DNA of 64,000 nucleotides from Thalassobellus sp050294475 (lineage in GTDB: Bacteria; Bacteroidota; Bacteroidia; Flavobacteriales; Flavobacteriaceae). The position numbers and the translations under genes are program-made. The stretch lies in the NCBI GenBank assembly GCA_050294475.1, contig JBNKOE010000003.1, positions 124,001 to 188,000 of the forward strand. Direction: 5' to 3'. Shown here piece after piece: positions 9,261 through 17,031 of the stretch. The stretch's first letter is position 1, and every line of letters starts with the position of its first letter. The notes beneath the pieces were generated by a model. The model was not told the DNA's origin. It saw only the letters and a program-made list of their open reading frames with translations, and ran no database searches.

Positions 9261-9782
9261 TTATTTTTCCTTTTTATATTCAGCATTTAAAGCATCTAAA
9301 ATTGTTTTTGATAAATCGTTTGCTTCAGCACCATACATAACAGATGATGTTGCATCGGTTGTACCTAAAATATATGTATAACCATTTGTTTTACCATAAT
9401 CTTTAACAAAGTCTTTTATTTTAACTATTACAGAATCTAATTCTACTTGAAAAGCTTGTTGAAATTGTTGCGCTTCTATTTGTTTTTGTTGATCTTGCAT
9501 TTGCTTTTTTTGACCAAGCTCTTGATATGCTTGTTGTACTTTAGCTTGTGACATTTTTTTAGCACCAATTTGAAATTTTTGTACTTCTAATTGAAATGCT
9601 TGATCTATGCTATCAAATTTCTTTGTGAAAGCTTCTTGTTTTTTTTGAAACTTAGCCTCTAAATCTATCTTTTCTTGAAAATCGTTAATAACTTTTCCAT
9701 TGTCTACAAAACCAATTTTGTTTGGTTTTTCACAAGAAGCTAATACTAACATAGCTATGGCAACATAAATAATTTTTTTCAT
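9261..9782 (-). CDS. OmpH/Skp-like periplasmic chaperone, lipoprotein form
   Basis: A 173-residue protein of the Skp/OmpH family, which holds unfolded outer-membrane proteins in the periplasm. A lipobox puts Cys17 in LVLASC, so this member is predicted to be membrane-tethered rather than soluble. After KIGFVDNGKVINDF comes a long Gln/Lys-rich coiled coil (residues about 35-125), the expected tentacle helices, then a C-terminal beta part (TNGYTYILGTTD). It is monocistronic, with a -7 box (TACATTTG) about 48 bases upstream and a terminator downstream. Confidence 0.88.
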   Translation of the reverse strand: MKKIIYVAIAMLVLASCEKPNKIGFVDNGKVINDFQEKIDLEAKFQKKQEAFTKKFDSIDQAFQLEVQKFQIGAKKMSQAKVQQAYQELGQKKQMQDQQKQIEAQQFQQAFQVELDSVIVKIKDFVKDYGKTNGYTYILGTTDATSSVMYGAEANDLSKTILDALNAEYKKEK

Positions 9783-9829
9783 CTGTGTATTAATTTATTC
9801 TTTTATTGATTTTGTTTTTTAATTCCGAA

Positions 9830-9837
9830 CAAATGTA
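9830..9837 (-). promoter_or_regulatory. -7 promoter box of the OmpH-like gene (TACATTTG)
   Basis: Exact TAnnTTTG match on the minus strand, about 48 bases upstream of the ATG. No clear -33 TTG. Confidence 0.5.
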
Positions 9838-10079
9838 ATAAAGTAAACTATAATGTTGAACGGAATTTTTTCGAAATATATAATTCTTAAAATAAATTAA
9901 TGTTAAGTTCTACTTAAAAAAGATTTTTAGAAGATTTTTAACTTTAAGCTTCTAAGAAGGAAAAGCAATTAAAATAGTCTTAAAAATAACGTATATAATG
10001 AATTCTTATACTAAAAACATAAAAGAATAAGAAAACCTTATTAAAAACGAATTCATATAAGGCGATTTAAGACGCTTTT
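9838..10079. other. Gene-free spacer with nested inverted repeats
   Basis: No coding frame seen. It holds ATGAATTC (9998-10005) paired with GAATTCAT (10049-10056), which encloses the hairpin AATAAG/CTTATT (10026-10042), and the left arms of two further inverted repeats whose partners lie at 10114-10121 and 10136-10144. It may fold as RNA; function is unknown. Confidence 0.3.
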
Positions 10080-10109
10080 AAAAAATCGGCTTATATTTGG
10101 TTATACCGA
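10080..10109 (-). terminator. Terminator of the methyltransferase gene
   Basis: Read on the minus strand: stem TCGGTATA with TATAAGCCGA (a two-base bulge), followed immediately by six T, 37 bases past the methyltransferase stop. Confidence 0.6.
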
Positions 10110-10145
10110 CTCATTAATCGCTAATGAATACGAGATAAAAGCGTT

Positions 10146-11006
10146 TTACTTGTTTTTTATGATATAAATTAATGAAGAAGCCTCTTTTGTCTTTAAAGAT
10201 TTTAAATTTGAAAGTAATCCAATCCAAAATCCTTTAATAGGATTCATTTTTCCTGATTTATATTTTTCTGAAAGTAAGCTCACATAAAAAGCATCAAACA
10301 GCATAGGTTTTACTTTTTTTACTTCCATAGATACTTTTGAAACTAATTTAGAAATAGATGCTTTATTAAAATGCCAAAGGTGTCTTGGAACATCAAAAGC
10401 AGCCCAATAATTTTTATAATACAAAGCATCGTAACTTTTATAATTAGGAACTGCAATTATTAAAATGCCTTTAGGTTTCAATAATTTTTTAAAGGCAGTA
10501 ATTTGATCTTCTAAATTTGGTAAATGTTCTAGCACATGCCAAAGTGTAATAACATCAAAACTTTCTGGTTTAAAAGTTGAAAGTTGATCTGTATCAAAAA
10601 CCGAATTGTTTGTTTTTTTATTTGCTATTTCTCTTGCTTGTTCGTTTGGTTCAATTCCTGTAACACTCCAATTATTATCTTTTGCCGTTTTTAAAAAATC
10701 ACCTGTACCGCATCCAATATCTAACAAGTTTTTAGTTTCTGTAGCAAAAGAATTAATTAGCTTTAATTTCTTTTTTAAGGAAATGCTTCTAACTAAATGA
10801 TATACTTTTTCAAAAAGATTACGTTGCGAATCTGTATGCGAAATATAATCTTCGCTTTCATAATATTCAGAAAGTTTTTCTAAAGCAGGTTGCGGAATAG
10901 TTTCTAAAAAACCATATTCTGTATTCTGAATTAATTCAAATTCTTCACCAGAAACAGAATAATCTTTTACTTTTAAATATGCTTTAGTTTCTTTTTTATT
11001 AGCCAC
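10146..11006 (-). CDS. Class I SAM-dependent methyltransferase
   Basis: A 286-residue cytoplasmic methyltransferase. The SAM-binding glycine motif is LLDIGCGTGDFL (about 92-103), followed by an acidic GIEPNEQA strand and the motif IV/post-motif region ITLWHVLEHLPN; this layout fits the Methyltransf_23/UbiG-like group. The substrate cannot be told from sequence. The start is GTG (MANKKETKAY), and a perfect -7 box (TATTTTTG) ends 5 bases before it, so the transcript may be leaderless. It follows mnmG on the same strand but has its own promoter and terminator. Confidence 0.85.
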   Translation of the reverse strand: MANKKETKAYLKVKDYSVSGEEFELIQNTEYGFLETIPQPALEKLSEYYESEDYISHTDSQRNLFEKVYHLVRSISLKKKLKLINSFATETKNLLDIGCGTGDFLKTAKDNNWSVTGIEPNEQAREIANKKTNNSVFDTDQLSTFKPESFDVITLWHVLEHLPNLEDQITAFKKLLKPKGILIIAVPNYKSYDALYYKNYWAAFDVPRHLWHFNKASISKLVSKVSMEVKKVKPMLFDAFYVSLLSEKYKSGKMNPIKGFWIGLLSNLKSLKTKEASSLIYIIKNK

Positions 11007-11011
11007 GAATG

Positions 11012-11019
11012 CAAAAATA
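11012..11019 (-). promoter_or_regulatory. -7 promoter box of the methyltransferase gene (TATTTTTG)
   Basis: TAnnTTTG match on the minus strand, 5 bases upstream of the GTG start, the same spacing as at holB. Confidence 0.45.
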
Positions 11020-11048
11020 TTATTTATAAAAACATCTTTTTAAGATGA

Positions 11049-11068
11049 AATCCTGCATAAGCAGGATT
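11049..11068. terminator. Hairpin downstream of mnmG
   Basis: Perfect 8-base stem AATCCTGC/GCAGGATT with a 4-base loop. The T-run after it on the minus strand is weak, so it may be a terminator or an mRNA-stabilising hairpin. Confidence 0.4.
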
Positions 11069-11095
11069 AACAAAATTTCAATTAATTTACTATTA

Positions 11096-11111
11096 TGTTC
11101 CACGTGGAACG
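11096..11111. other. parS site (ParB-binding), copy 1
   Basis: TGTTCCACGTGGAACG matches the general parS pattern TGTTNCACGTGNAACA at all but the last base. It lies 28 bases past the mnmG stop. ParB-parS nucleoprotein complexes organise and segregate the origin region. Confidence 0.85.
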
Positions 11112-11139
11112 CTTAAAAATAAAAACCAAATCTACAAAA

Positions 11140-13011
11140 TTATCTACCCATATAAACTAACAACACAGAAATATCATTAGGAGATACTCCACTAATTCTT
11201 GATGCTTGAGATACTGTTGTTGGTTGTATTTTTTTAAGCTTTTCTCGTGCTTCAAAACTCATAGATTTAATTTGAGAATAATCAAAATTCTCAGGGATTT
11301 TTACGTATTCTAATCTGCTTAATTTATCAGCATTGTTTTTTTCTTTAGCTATATATCCAGAATATTTAACTTGAATTTCTGCTTGCTCAATAACTTCATT
11401 ATCTAAATTATTGTCTTTTATATATTGCTCAACAGCTTCAAATTTTCTAACATCATCAATAGTAATATTTGGTCTAGAAAATATTTTAAACATCTTATCT
11501 GATTGTTTAACCAAAGCCGATCCTTTAGATTCTAAAACTGGATTTGCCTCTTCTGGCTTAACACTTGTATCTGTAAAAAACTTAACAAACTTTTCCGCTT
11601 CGTTATGTTTTTGCTCCATACGTCTTAACCGTTTTTCACTTGCTAAACCAATATCAAAACCTTTAGGTGTTAATCGTAAATCGGCATTATCCTGACGTAA
11701 TAAAGTTCTATATTCTGCTCTTGATGTAAACATTCTATAAGGCTCTTCTGTGCCTTTTGTAATTAAATCATCAATTAAAACACCAATATAAGCTTCGTCT
11801 CTTCTTAAGGTAAAAGGATCTTTTTCTTGAGTTTTTAAACTAGCATTTATTCCTGCCATTAATCCTTGAGAAGCTGCTTCTTCATACCCAGTTGTACCAT
11901 TAATTTGACCAGCGAAATATAAGCCATCAACTAACTTAGTTTCTAAAGTATGTTTTAATTGTGTTGGCGGAAAATAATCATATTCTATTGCATAACCTGG
12001 TCTAAAAAATTTCACTTTTTCAAAACCAACTACAGAACGCAAAGCTTTAAATTGAACATCTTCTGGTAAAGAAGTAGAAAAACCATTTACATAAACTTCA
12101 CAGGTATTCCATCCTTCAGGTTCAATAAATAATTGATGTCTATCCTTATCAGCAAACCTATTAATTTTATCTTCAATAGAAGGACAATAACGCGGCCCTA
12201 AACTTTTTATTCTACCATTAAACATAGGTGATCTATCAAAACCTTCTCGAAGCAAATCATGAACTTGAATACTTGTATAAGTCATGTGACAAGAACGCTG
12301 TTTTTTTAATGGCTTTGTAATATCTAAATATGAGAATTTTTCAGGATTTTCATCACCTGGCTGTTCAACCATTTTAGAATAATCTAAAGATCTTCCATCA
12401 ACTCTTGGAGGTGTTCCTGTTTTCATTCTACCAGAATCAAAACCTAAATCAACAAGTTGTTCCGTAATTCCTGTTGCCGCTTTTTCTCCTGCTCTACCAC
12501 CACCAAAATTCTTATCACCAATATGAATCAATCCGTTTAAAAAAGTACCGTTTGTAAGTATAACAGATTTCGATTTAATCTCAACTCCTAAAGATGTTTT
12601 TATACCAACTACTTTATGATTTTCAACTAACAATCCAGACACCATTTCTTGATAGAAATCAAGATTAGGAGTTCCTTCTAAAAGCATTCTCCAATCTTCA
12701 GCAAAACGCATTCTATCACTCTGCACTCTCGGACTCCACATGGCAGGTCCTTTAGATTTGTTTAGCATTTTAAATTGAATAGCAGATGTATCAGAAACAA
12801 TACCGCTGTAACCTCCAAGCGCATCAATCTCTCTTACAATTTGCCCTTTGGCTATTCCGCCCATAGCTGGATTACAAGACATCTGTGCAATGTTTTGTAA
12901 ACTCATAGTAACAAGTAATGTTTTACTACCCATATTAGCAGCAGCAGCAGCAGCTTCACTTCCTGCGTGTCCTGCTCCAACAACTATAACATCATAAACC
13001 TCGTTAAACAT
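11140..13011 (-). CDS. mnmG: tRNA uridine-5-carboxymethylaminomethyl modification enzyme MnmG
   Basis: FAD-dependent enzyme of 623 residues that, with the GTPase MnmE, modifies U34 at the wobble position of several tRNAs. The FAD-binding Rossmann motif VVGAGHAGSEAA is at 10-21. Family blocks SCNPAMGGIAKG, the cysteine segment GPRYCPSIEDK, INGTTGYEEAA, and the C-terminal helical domain ending in GVSPNDISVLLVY are present. Length is normal. mnmG commonly lies close to the chromosomal origin, and here the gene is bracketed by two parS sites. A -7 box (TATATTTG) lies about 55 bases upstream. Confidence 0.97.
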   Translation of the reverse strand: MFNEVYDVIVVGAGHAGSEAAAAAANMGSKTLLVTMSLQNIAQMSCNPAMGGIAKGQIVREIDALGGYSGIVSDTSAIQFKMLNKSKGPAMWSPRVQSDRMRFAEDWRMLLEGTPNLDFYQEMVSGLLVENHKVVGIKTSLGVEIKSKSVILTNGTFLNGLIHIGDKNFGGGRAGEKAATGITEQLVDLGFDSGRMKTGTPPRVDGRSLDYSKMVEQPGDENPEKFSYLDITKPLKKQRSCHMTYTSIQVHDLLREGFDRSPMFNGRIKSLGPRYCPSIEDKINRFADKDRHQLFIEPEGWNTCEVYVNGFSTSLPEDVQFKALRSVVGFEKVKFFRPGYAIEYDYFPPTQLKHTLETKLVDGLYFAGQINGTTGYEEAASQGLMAGINASLKTQEKDPFTLRRDEAYIGVLIDDLITKGTEEPYRMFTSRAEYRTLLRQDNADLRLTPKGFDIGLASEKRLRRMEQKHNEAEKFVKFFTDTSVKPEEANPVLESKGSALVKQSDKMFKIFSRPNITIDDVRKFEAVEQYIKDNNLDNEVIEQAEIQVKYSGYIAKEKNNADKLSRLEYVKIPENFDYSQIKSMSFEAREKLKKIQPTTVSQASRISGVSPNDISVLLVYMGR

Positions 13012-13031
13012 AATTCTTAATTTTCAAAACA

Positions 13032-13047
13032 TGTTCCACGTGGAACA
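13032..13047. other. parS site (ParB-binding), copy 2
   Basis: TGTTCCACGTGGAACA is a perfect palindrome and full match to TGTTNCACGTGNAACA; the palindrome extends one base each side (13031-13048). It lies between the mnmG -7 box and start codon, so bound ParB could also affect mnmG expression. Confidence 0.9.
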
Positions 13048-13066
13048 TATTCATAATTTGAGTTTG

Positions 13067-13074
13067 CAAATATA
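13067..13074 (-). promoter_or_regulatory. -7 promoter box of mnmG (TATATTTG)
   Basis: Exact TAnnTTTG match on the minus strand. The predicted leader of about 50 bases contains the second parS site. Confidence 0.55.
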
Positions 13075-13090
13075 CGTTGTTTATTAAATA

Positions 13091-13501
13091 TTAGCCTAAT
13101 TGAGCTAAATAGTGGTTTTCCTTTTCACGCATCAATTTAGCATCTGCATCCGTCTTATCTTTATAACCACAATAATGAAGTACACCGTGAATAATAACAC
13201 GGTTTAATTCTTCAGTAAAAGAAACTCCAAAATCCTTAGCATTATCTTCTACCCTTTCTACAGAAATAAAAATATCTCCCTGTATTAATTTTCCTATGCA
13301 GTAATCAAAACTAATGATGTCCGTTAATGTATCATGATTTAAGAATTCTACATTCAATTTATGTAAATACTCATCATCACAAAAAACATAATTGATTTCT
13401 TCAAGCTTATATGATTCTGCTAAAATTGTGTTAGAAATCCATGAAGAAATAACAGATTCATTTTCTAATTTAAAATCTGTTTCGTAATTAAAACTAATCA
13501 T
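13091..13501 (-). CDS. ybeY: Endoribonuclease YbeY (rRNA maturation factor)
   Basis: A 136-residue metal-dependent RNase involved in 16S rRNA 3' processing and ribosome quality control. The core motif HGVLHYCGYKD keeps the first two histidines of the usual HGxLHLxGYDH, but the third ligand position is replaced (GYKDKTDAD). From memory, this variant is common in Bacteroidota homologues. The start codon overlaps the end of the DUF4175 gene (shared AATGATTAG), which suggests translational coupling. mnmG follows 79 bases further on, with its own promoter. Confidence 0.92.
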   Translation of the reverse strand: MISFNYETDFKLENESVISSWISNTILAESYKLEEINYVFCDDEYLHKLNVEFLNHDTLTDIISFDYCIGKLIQGDIFISVERVEDNAKDFGVSFTEELNRVIIHGVLHYCGYKDKTDADAKLMREKENHYLAQLG

Positions 13502-16500
13502 TTGCTTGCTTAAAATATTCTTGCACTTTCTTTTTGTAAACTTGCTGCAAAGGTAATGTTTGTCTATTCAATATTTCAGTAGTTTGAAAATATTGTTTTG
13601 CTGTTGGAATTTGATTATTTAAGTTATTATCAAATTCCGTTTTATTAGTTTCAGATTCTCGCTTATTATCTTCGCCTTGTTCAAAAGCAGCATTCTCCAT
13701 TTTTAATAATTGATGCTTTAATTCCATCATTTTTTGTAGCGTTTGATTAGTAAAACCCTTGTTTAATAAATCGAGTTCAATCTCTTCCATTTTTCTTAAT
13801 AAAGATTTTCCATTTCCAGAATTACCTTTACCTTCTTTAGCTAATCTTTCTTCTAATGCTTTTCTTAATTCTTGTTGTTGCTGATAAATTTTAAACAATT
13901 CGCCATTAATATCTTCAACATCACCTTCTCCTTCTCCTCCAGAATTTTTTCCGTTTTCCCCATTCTTATTTCCTTCTTTACCATCTTTTCCTTGCTGTCC
14001 TTCTTTTTCGCCTTCACCTGGTTTTTTACCCTCACCCTCTTTTGGCTTTCCCTCTTTACCCTTTTTCATGCCTTCTTTCATCATTTGATTAAGTTGCTCT
14101 TGACTCATAATAATATCGGGTAGTTGCATATCACCTTCACCACCATTTCCTGCAGACATACTCATACTTTCTTGCATATTATCTAGAACATCGCTTAAAT
14201 AATCTGCTAAATTGTTGGCAGCTGTAATTACAAATTGTTGACTTGAGACACCTTGATATAATTGATTTTCGGCTAAAAGATCTAACGATTTGTCTATGTT
14301 ATAAAAAACTTCAGTAATTTCATTATTAACTTTTTCAGAAATTTTAGGCTGTCTTAAAGACAACGCAAATAAGCTATCATCAACATGTTCAAAATGTTCT
14401 TTTAACTCATTTTGTTTAATTAAATAAGATGAAAATTTATTGTGATTGGCATCAACCAATTTAAACTGATTCATCAAAGCTTCTTGATCAAAAGAAAAAA
14501 GAACTAAATTATCTAAAATCTGACGCAACATTTCCGTGTCTTCTTGCATTTGCTCACCGCCTCCTGCTTGCATTGAGCTAGACATTTTAGCACTCATTTT
14601 TTTCATTTTTTGAGCTGCTTTCTTTTGGCTTTTCTTAGCATTATTTAAATTCTCATTTGGCCGATTTTTATTTGAATCTTGAGGTTGTTTTCCCTCCTCA
14701 TTCTTTTCTAATTCTTCAGAAGCATTTTTTTGTTCTTTATCAATGTCCTTTTCATCTAATTTATCTCTAGGAATATCTATCGGCTTTTTTAATTCTTTAC
14801 TATCCTTTTCTAAATCTTCAATCTGTTTTTTAAAATCGTCGAAAGCATTATTTAATTCATCTTGCTTTTCTTTTGTATTTTCTTCTTCATTTTTATTTGA
14901 AAGTTTCTCTTGTTCCTCAGCTAATTTTTCTAAATCACCTTTTAATTTTTCTAATTTTTTTTCAACATAAAAACGTTTCGTTAATTCTAATAACTGTTCT
15001 AAACTTCTCTTCTTATTTTTATTTTGTTTAGCAAGTTCATCAAGCTTAGTAACCAAATCTTCTTTTCCTATTTTTTCATGAAGCTTTTCAATTTCTTTTA
15101 AAAGCTTTTCATCTTTTTCAAGCTTCTCTTCGTTCTCTTTTAAACGTTGCTTTAAATCTTCTGTAAACTGATCTTCTTTAGGATTCTCCTTTTGAAATTC
15201 TTCTAAATTATTTTTAAGCTTCTTATTAAAACTTTTCATCATGTCATCTTGCTCTTTCTGACGCTTAAAAAAAGATTCAAGTTTCTTTTTATCATTGAAA
15301 TTTAAAGAAGATTTCTCCTTACTCGTTTTTGTTAACTCTTCTAGCTTTTTATCTTGTTCTTCAAATTTTTCTAAAGACTTGTTTAAGTCTTTTATAGATT
15401 CACTTTGCTGTTTTAAATTCTTTTCAACCTCTTCGTCTTTAGTACGTTTTCGGTAATTAAAAACATTACTTTTTACAGTCTTTATCTTGTTAACTAAGTC
15501 ATTATCAGAAACTTGAAAATATAAACTATAAGGAATTCCAGCTTTAATATCTAAATTATTAGGAAACGCTGTAATAAAATCTGAAATGTTTGAATTAGAA
15601 AAATTTAAGTCTACAAAAGATTTATTATACTCATTATCAGACGGGTAATAAACCAATTGTAATTTACTAAACCCATAATCGTCACTTATTTGTCCGTAAA
15701 AATATAAGGTTTGCAAATCTAAAGTATCTTTCTCTACCTTAATTTTTATCTCTGGGTATTCATCTTTTATAACATCAATTCTAAAATCTAGATTTTCGTA
15801 ATCCTTTAAATTTTTATTGCTTGTGCTTAATGTATAATCGTAATTATTAAAAACTTGTTTTTTAGCTTCGTAAATACCATATTTATCAGAAAGAAAACCA
15901 ATAGTGTCTTTAGCGTATAAATTAACAGCGTTGGTTGATTTTGTTTTGAGCTGCCAAGTTATTTTTGTACCCTCAGGCACCACAGCATTACCTGTGCTTT
16001 TTAAAACGGTACTTTTCTTTTTTGTGTAGTTAGGATAATCTAAAACCATTTCGAAACTTAACAACGAAGGCACTTCAACAACACTTAAAGTATATGGTTT
16101 AGAAGTAATGTTATTAGCTGTTAATTCAAATTCAATATCCGTTTTAGGTTGCGAAAACACATATTCAAATTCACCAATGCTTTTCTGTTGTAAAAAATAG
16201 GTTTCATTATTATAAACAATTTGAGCAGATTCTGGCATTACCTCACCTACTACTTTTACAATTAATTTAAAATCTTTATTCTCAATGGCATTTAAATCAT
16301 TATTCACTACAAAAAACTGAAACGGAGCTGGCGGTTCATAAGCTGTTTTGTAATGCACCACACGTTCATAACTATTACTAAACCAATTAGAATTCCCTGT
16401 TAAAAACGTAATTAATAAAATTAAAACAGGAATAATAGCATATTTAAAATAGCTAATGTTTTTCTTAAAATTAATAGCCAGTTTAAATGGAATTGGATTA

Positions 16501-16904
16501 AGTTCAATAGATTTCTGCTCGATACTTGCTAATAATAATTCCGACTTCGATTCATTTTCACTTAATTGAAGTACATTCAATAATTTATCGTTTACTTCAG
16601 AAAAATGCTGTCCAATAATTTTTGAAGCATCTTTATAGTTTATGCCCTTTTGAAGCTTAAACAATTTAGCCAACGGAAAGCATATAAAGTTTACAAGTAA
16701 GCCAAATTCAACAATTATAAAAAGCCAAAACAGAATAGTTCTAGCAGTAGTACTAAGCCATAAAACATGCTCAATAAATAAAGTAAAAAGAAAATACAAT
16801 AAGCCAATGGCAAAAAATAAAATAGCACCTTTAAGCAACTCATTAGTATAATATCTCCTAATAAATGCTTCTAATTTACGTTGTATGTTGTTGAAATTAT
16901 TCAT
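13494..16904 (-). CDS. DUF4175 family membrane protein with long coiled coil
   Basis: A very large protein (1136 residues from the preferred start) known only as DUF4175 in Bacteroidota. Two N-terminal membrane helices (about GAILFFAIGLLYFLFTLF and TILFWLFIIVEFGLLVNF) and a third near residue 155 precede an extracytoplasmic beta-rich part, then about 400 residues of Lys/Glu-rich coiled coil, and a Gly/Lys/Glu low-complexity stretch near 970-1030. I start at the ATG at 16904 (MNNFNNIQRKLEAF); the longer frame would need a TTG at 16940. Function unknown. It overlaps ybeY by 8 bases and is divergent from gltX. Confidence 0.85.
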   Translation of the reverse strand: MNNFNNIQRKLEAFIRRYYTNELLKGAILFFAIGLLYFLFTLFIEHVLWLSTTARTILFWLFIIVEFGLLVNFICFPLAKLFKLQKGINYKDASKIIGQHFSEVNDKLLNVLQLSENESKSELLLASIEQKSIELNPIPFKLAINFKKNISYFKYAIIPVLILLITFLTGNSNWFSNSYERVVHYKTAYEPPAPFQFFVVNNDLNAIENKDFKLIVKVVGEVMPESAQIVYNNETYFLQQKSIGEFEYVFSQPKTDIEFELTANNITSKPYTLSVVEVPSLLSFEMVLDYPNYTKKKSTVLKSTGNAVVPEGTKITWQLKTKSTNAVNLYAKDTIGFLSDKYGIYEAKKQVFNNYDYTLSTSNKNLKDYENLDFRIDVIKDEYPEIKIKVEKDTLDLQTLYFYGQISDDYGFSKLQLVYYPSDNEYNKSFVDLNFSNSNISDFITAFPNNLDIKAGIPYSLYFQVSDNDLVNKIKTVKSNVFNYRKRTKDEEVEKNLKQQSESIKDLNKSLEKFEEQDKKLEELTKTSKEKSSLNFNDKKKLESFFKRQKEQDDMMKSFNKKLKNNLEEFQKENPKEDQFTEDLKQRLKENEEKLEKDEKLLKEIEKLHEKIGKEDLVTKLDELAKQNKNKKRSLEQLLELTKRFYVEKKLEKLKGDLEKLAEEQEKLSNKNEEENTKEKQDELNNAFDDFKKQIEDLEKDSKELKKPIDIPRDKLDEKDIDKEQKNASEELEKNEEGKQPQDSNKNRPNENLNNAKKSQKKAAQKMKKMSAKMSSSMQAGGGEQMQEDTEMLRQILDNLVLFSFDQEALMNQFKLVDANHNKFSSYLIKQNELKEHFEHVDDSLFALSLRQPKISEKVNNEITEVFYNIDKSLDLLAENQLYQGVSSQQFVITAANNLADYLSDVLDNMQESMSMSAGNGGEGDMQLPDIIMSQEQLNQMMKEGMKKGKEGKPKEGEGKKPGEGEKEGQQGKDGKEGNKNGENGKNSGGEGEGDVEDINGELFKIYQQQQELRKALEERLAKEGKGNSGNGKSLLRKMEEIELDLLNKGFTNQTLQKMMELKHQLLKMENAAFEQGEDNKRESETNKTEFDNNLNNQIPTAKQYFQTTEILNRQTLPLQQVYKKKVQEYFKQAND

Positions 16905-17004
16905 GATTTGGATACATTTTCGCCTTAAGTGATATAACAAAAATGATTTATAAGACTAAACTACAATTTTATTTAGTACAGAGTTTAAAATTACCTGTTA
17001 ATTG

Positions 17005-17012
17005 TATCTTTG
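17005..17012 (+). promoter_or_regulatory. -7 promoter box of gltX (TATCTTTG)
   Basis: Exact TAnnTTTG match 19 bases upstream of the ATG at 17032. It shows that the in-frame TTG at 17002 lies before the transcription start and cannot be the start codon. Confidence 0.65.
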
Positions 17013-17031
17013 CAACAAATTTACAAAAAAC

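Noticed and set aside
16905..16940. Longer N-terminus of the DUF4175 protein
   Set aside because: It needs a TTG start, and the added residues (LYHLRRKCIQI) look unlike a signal or membrane segment; the ATG at 16904 is better.
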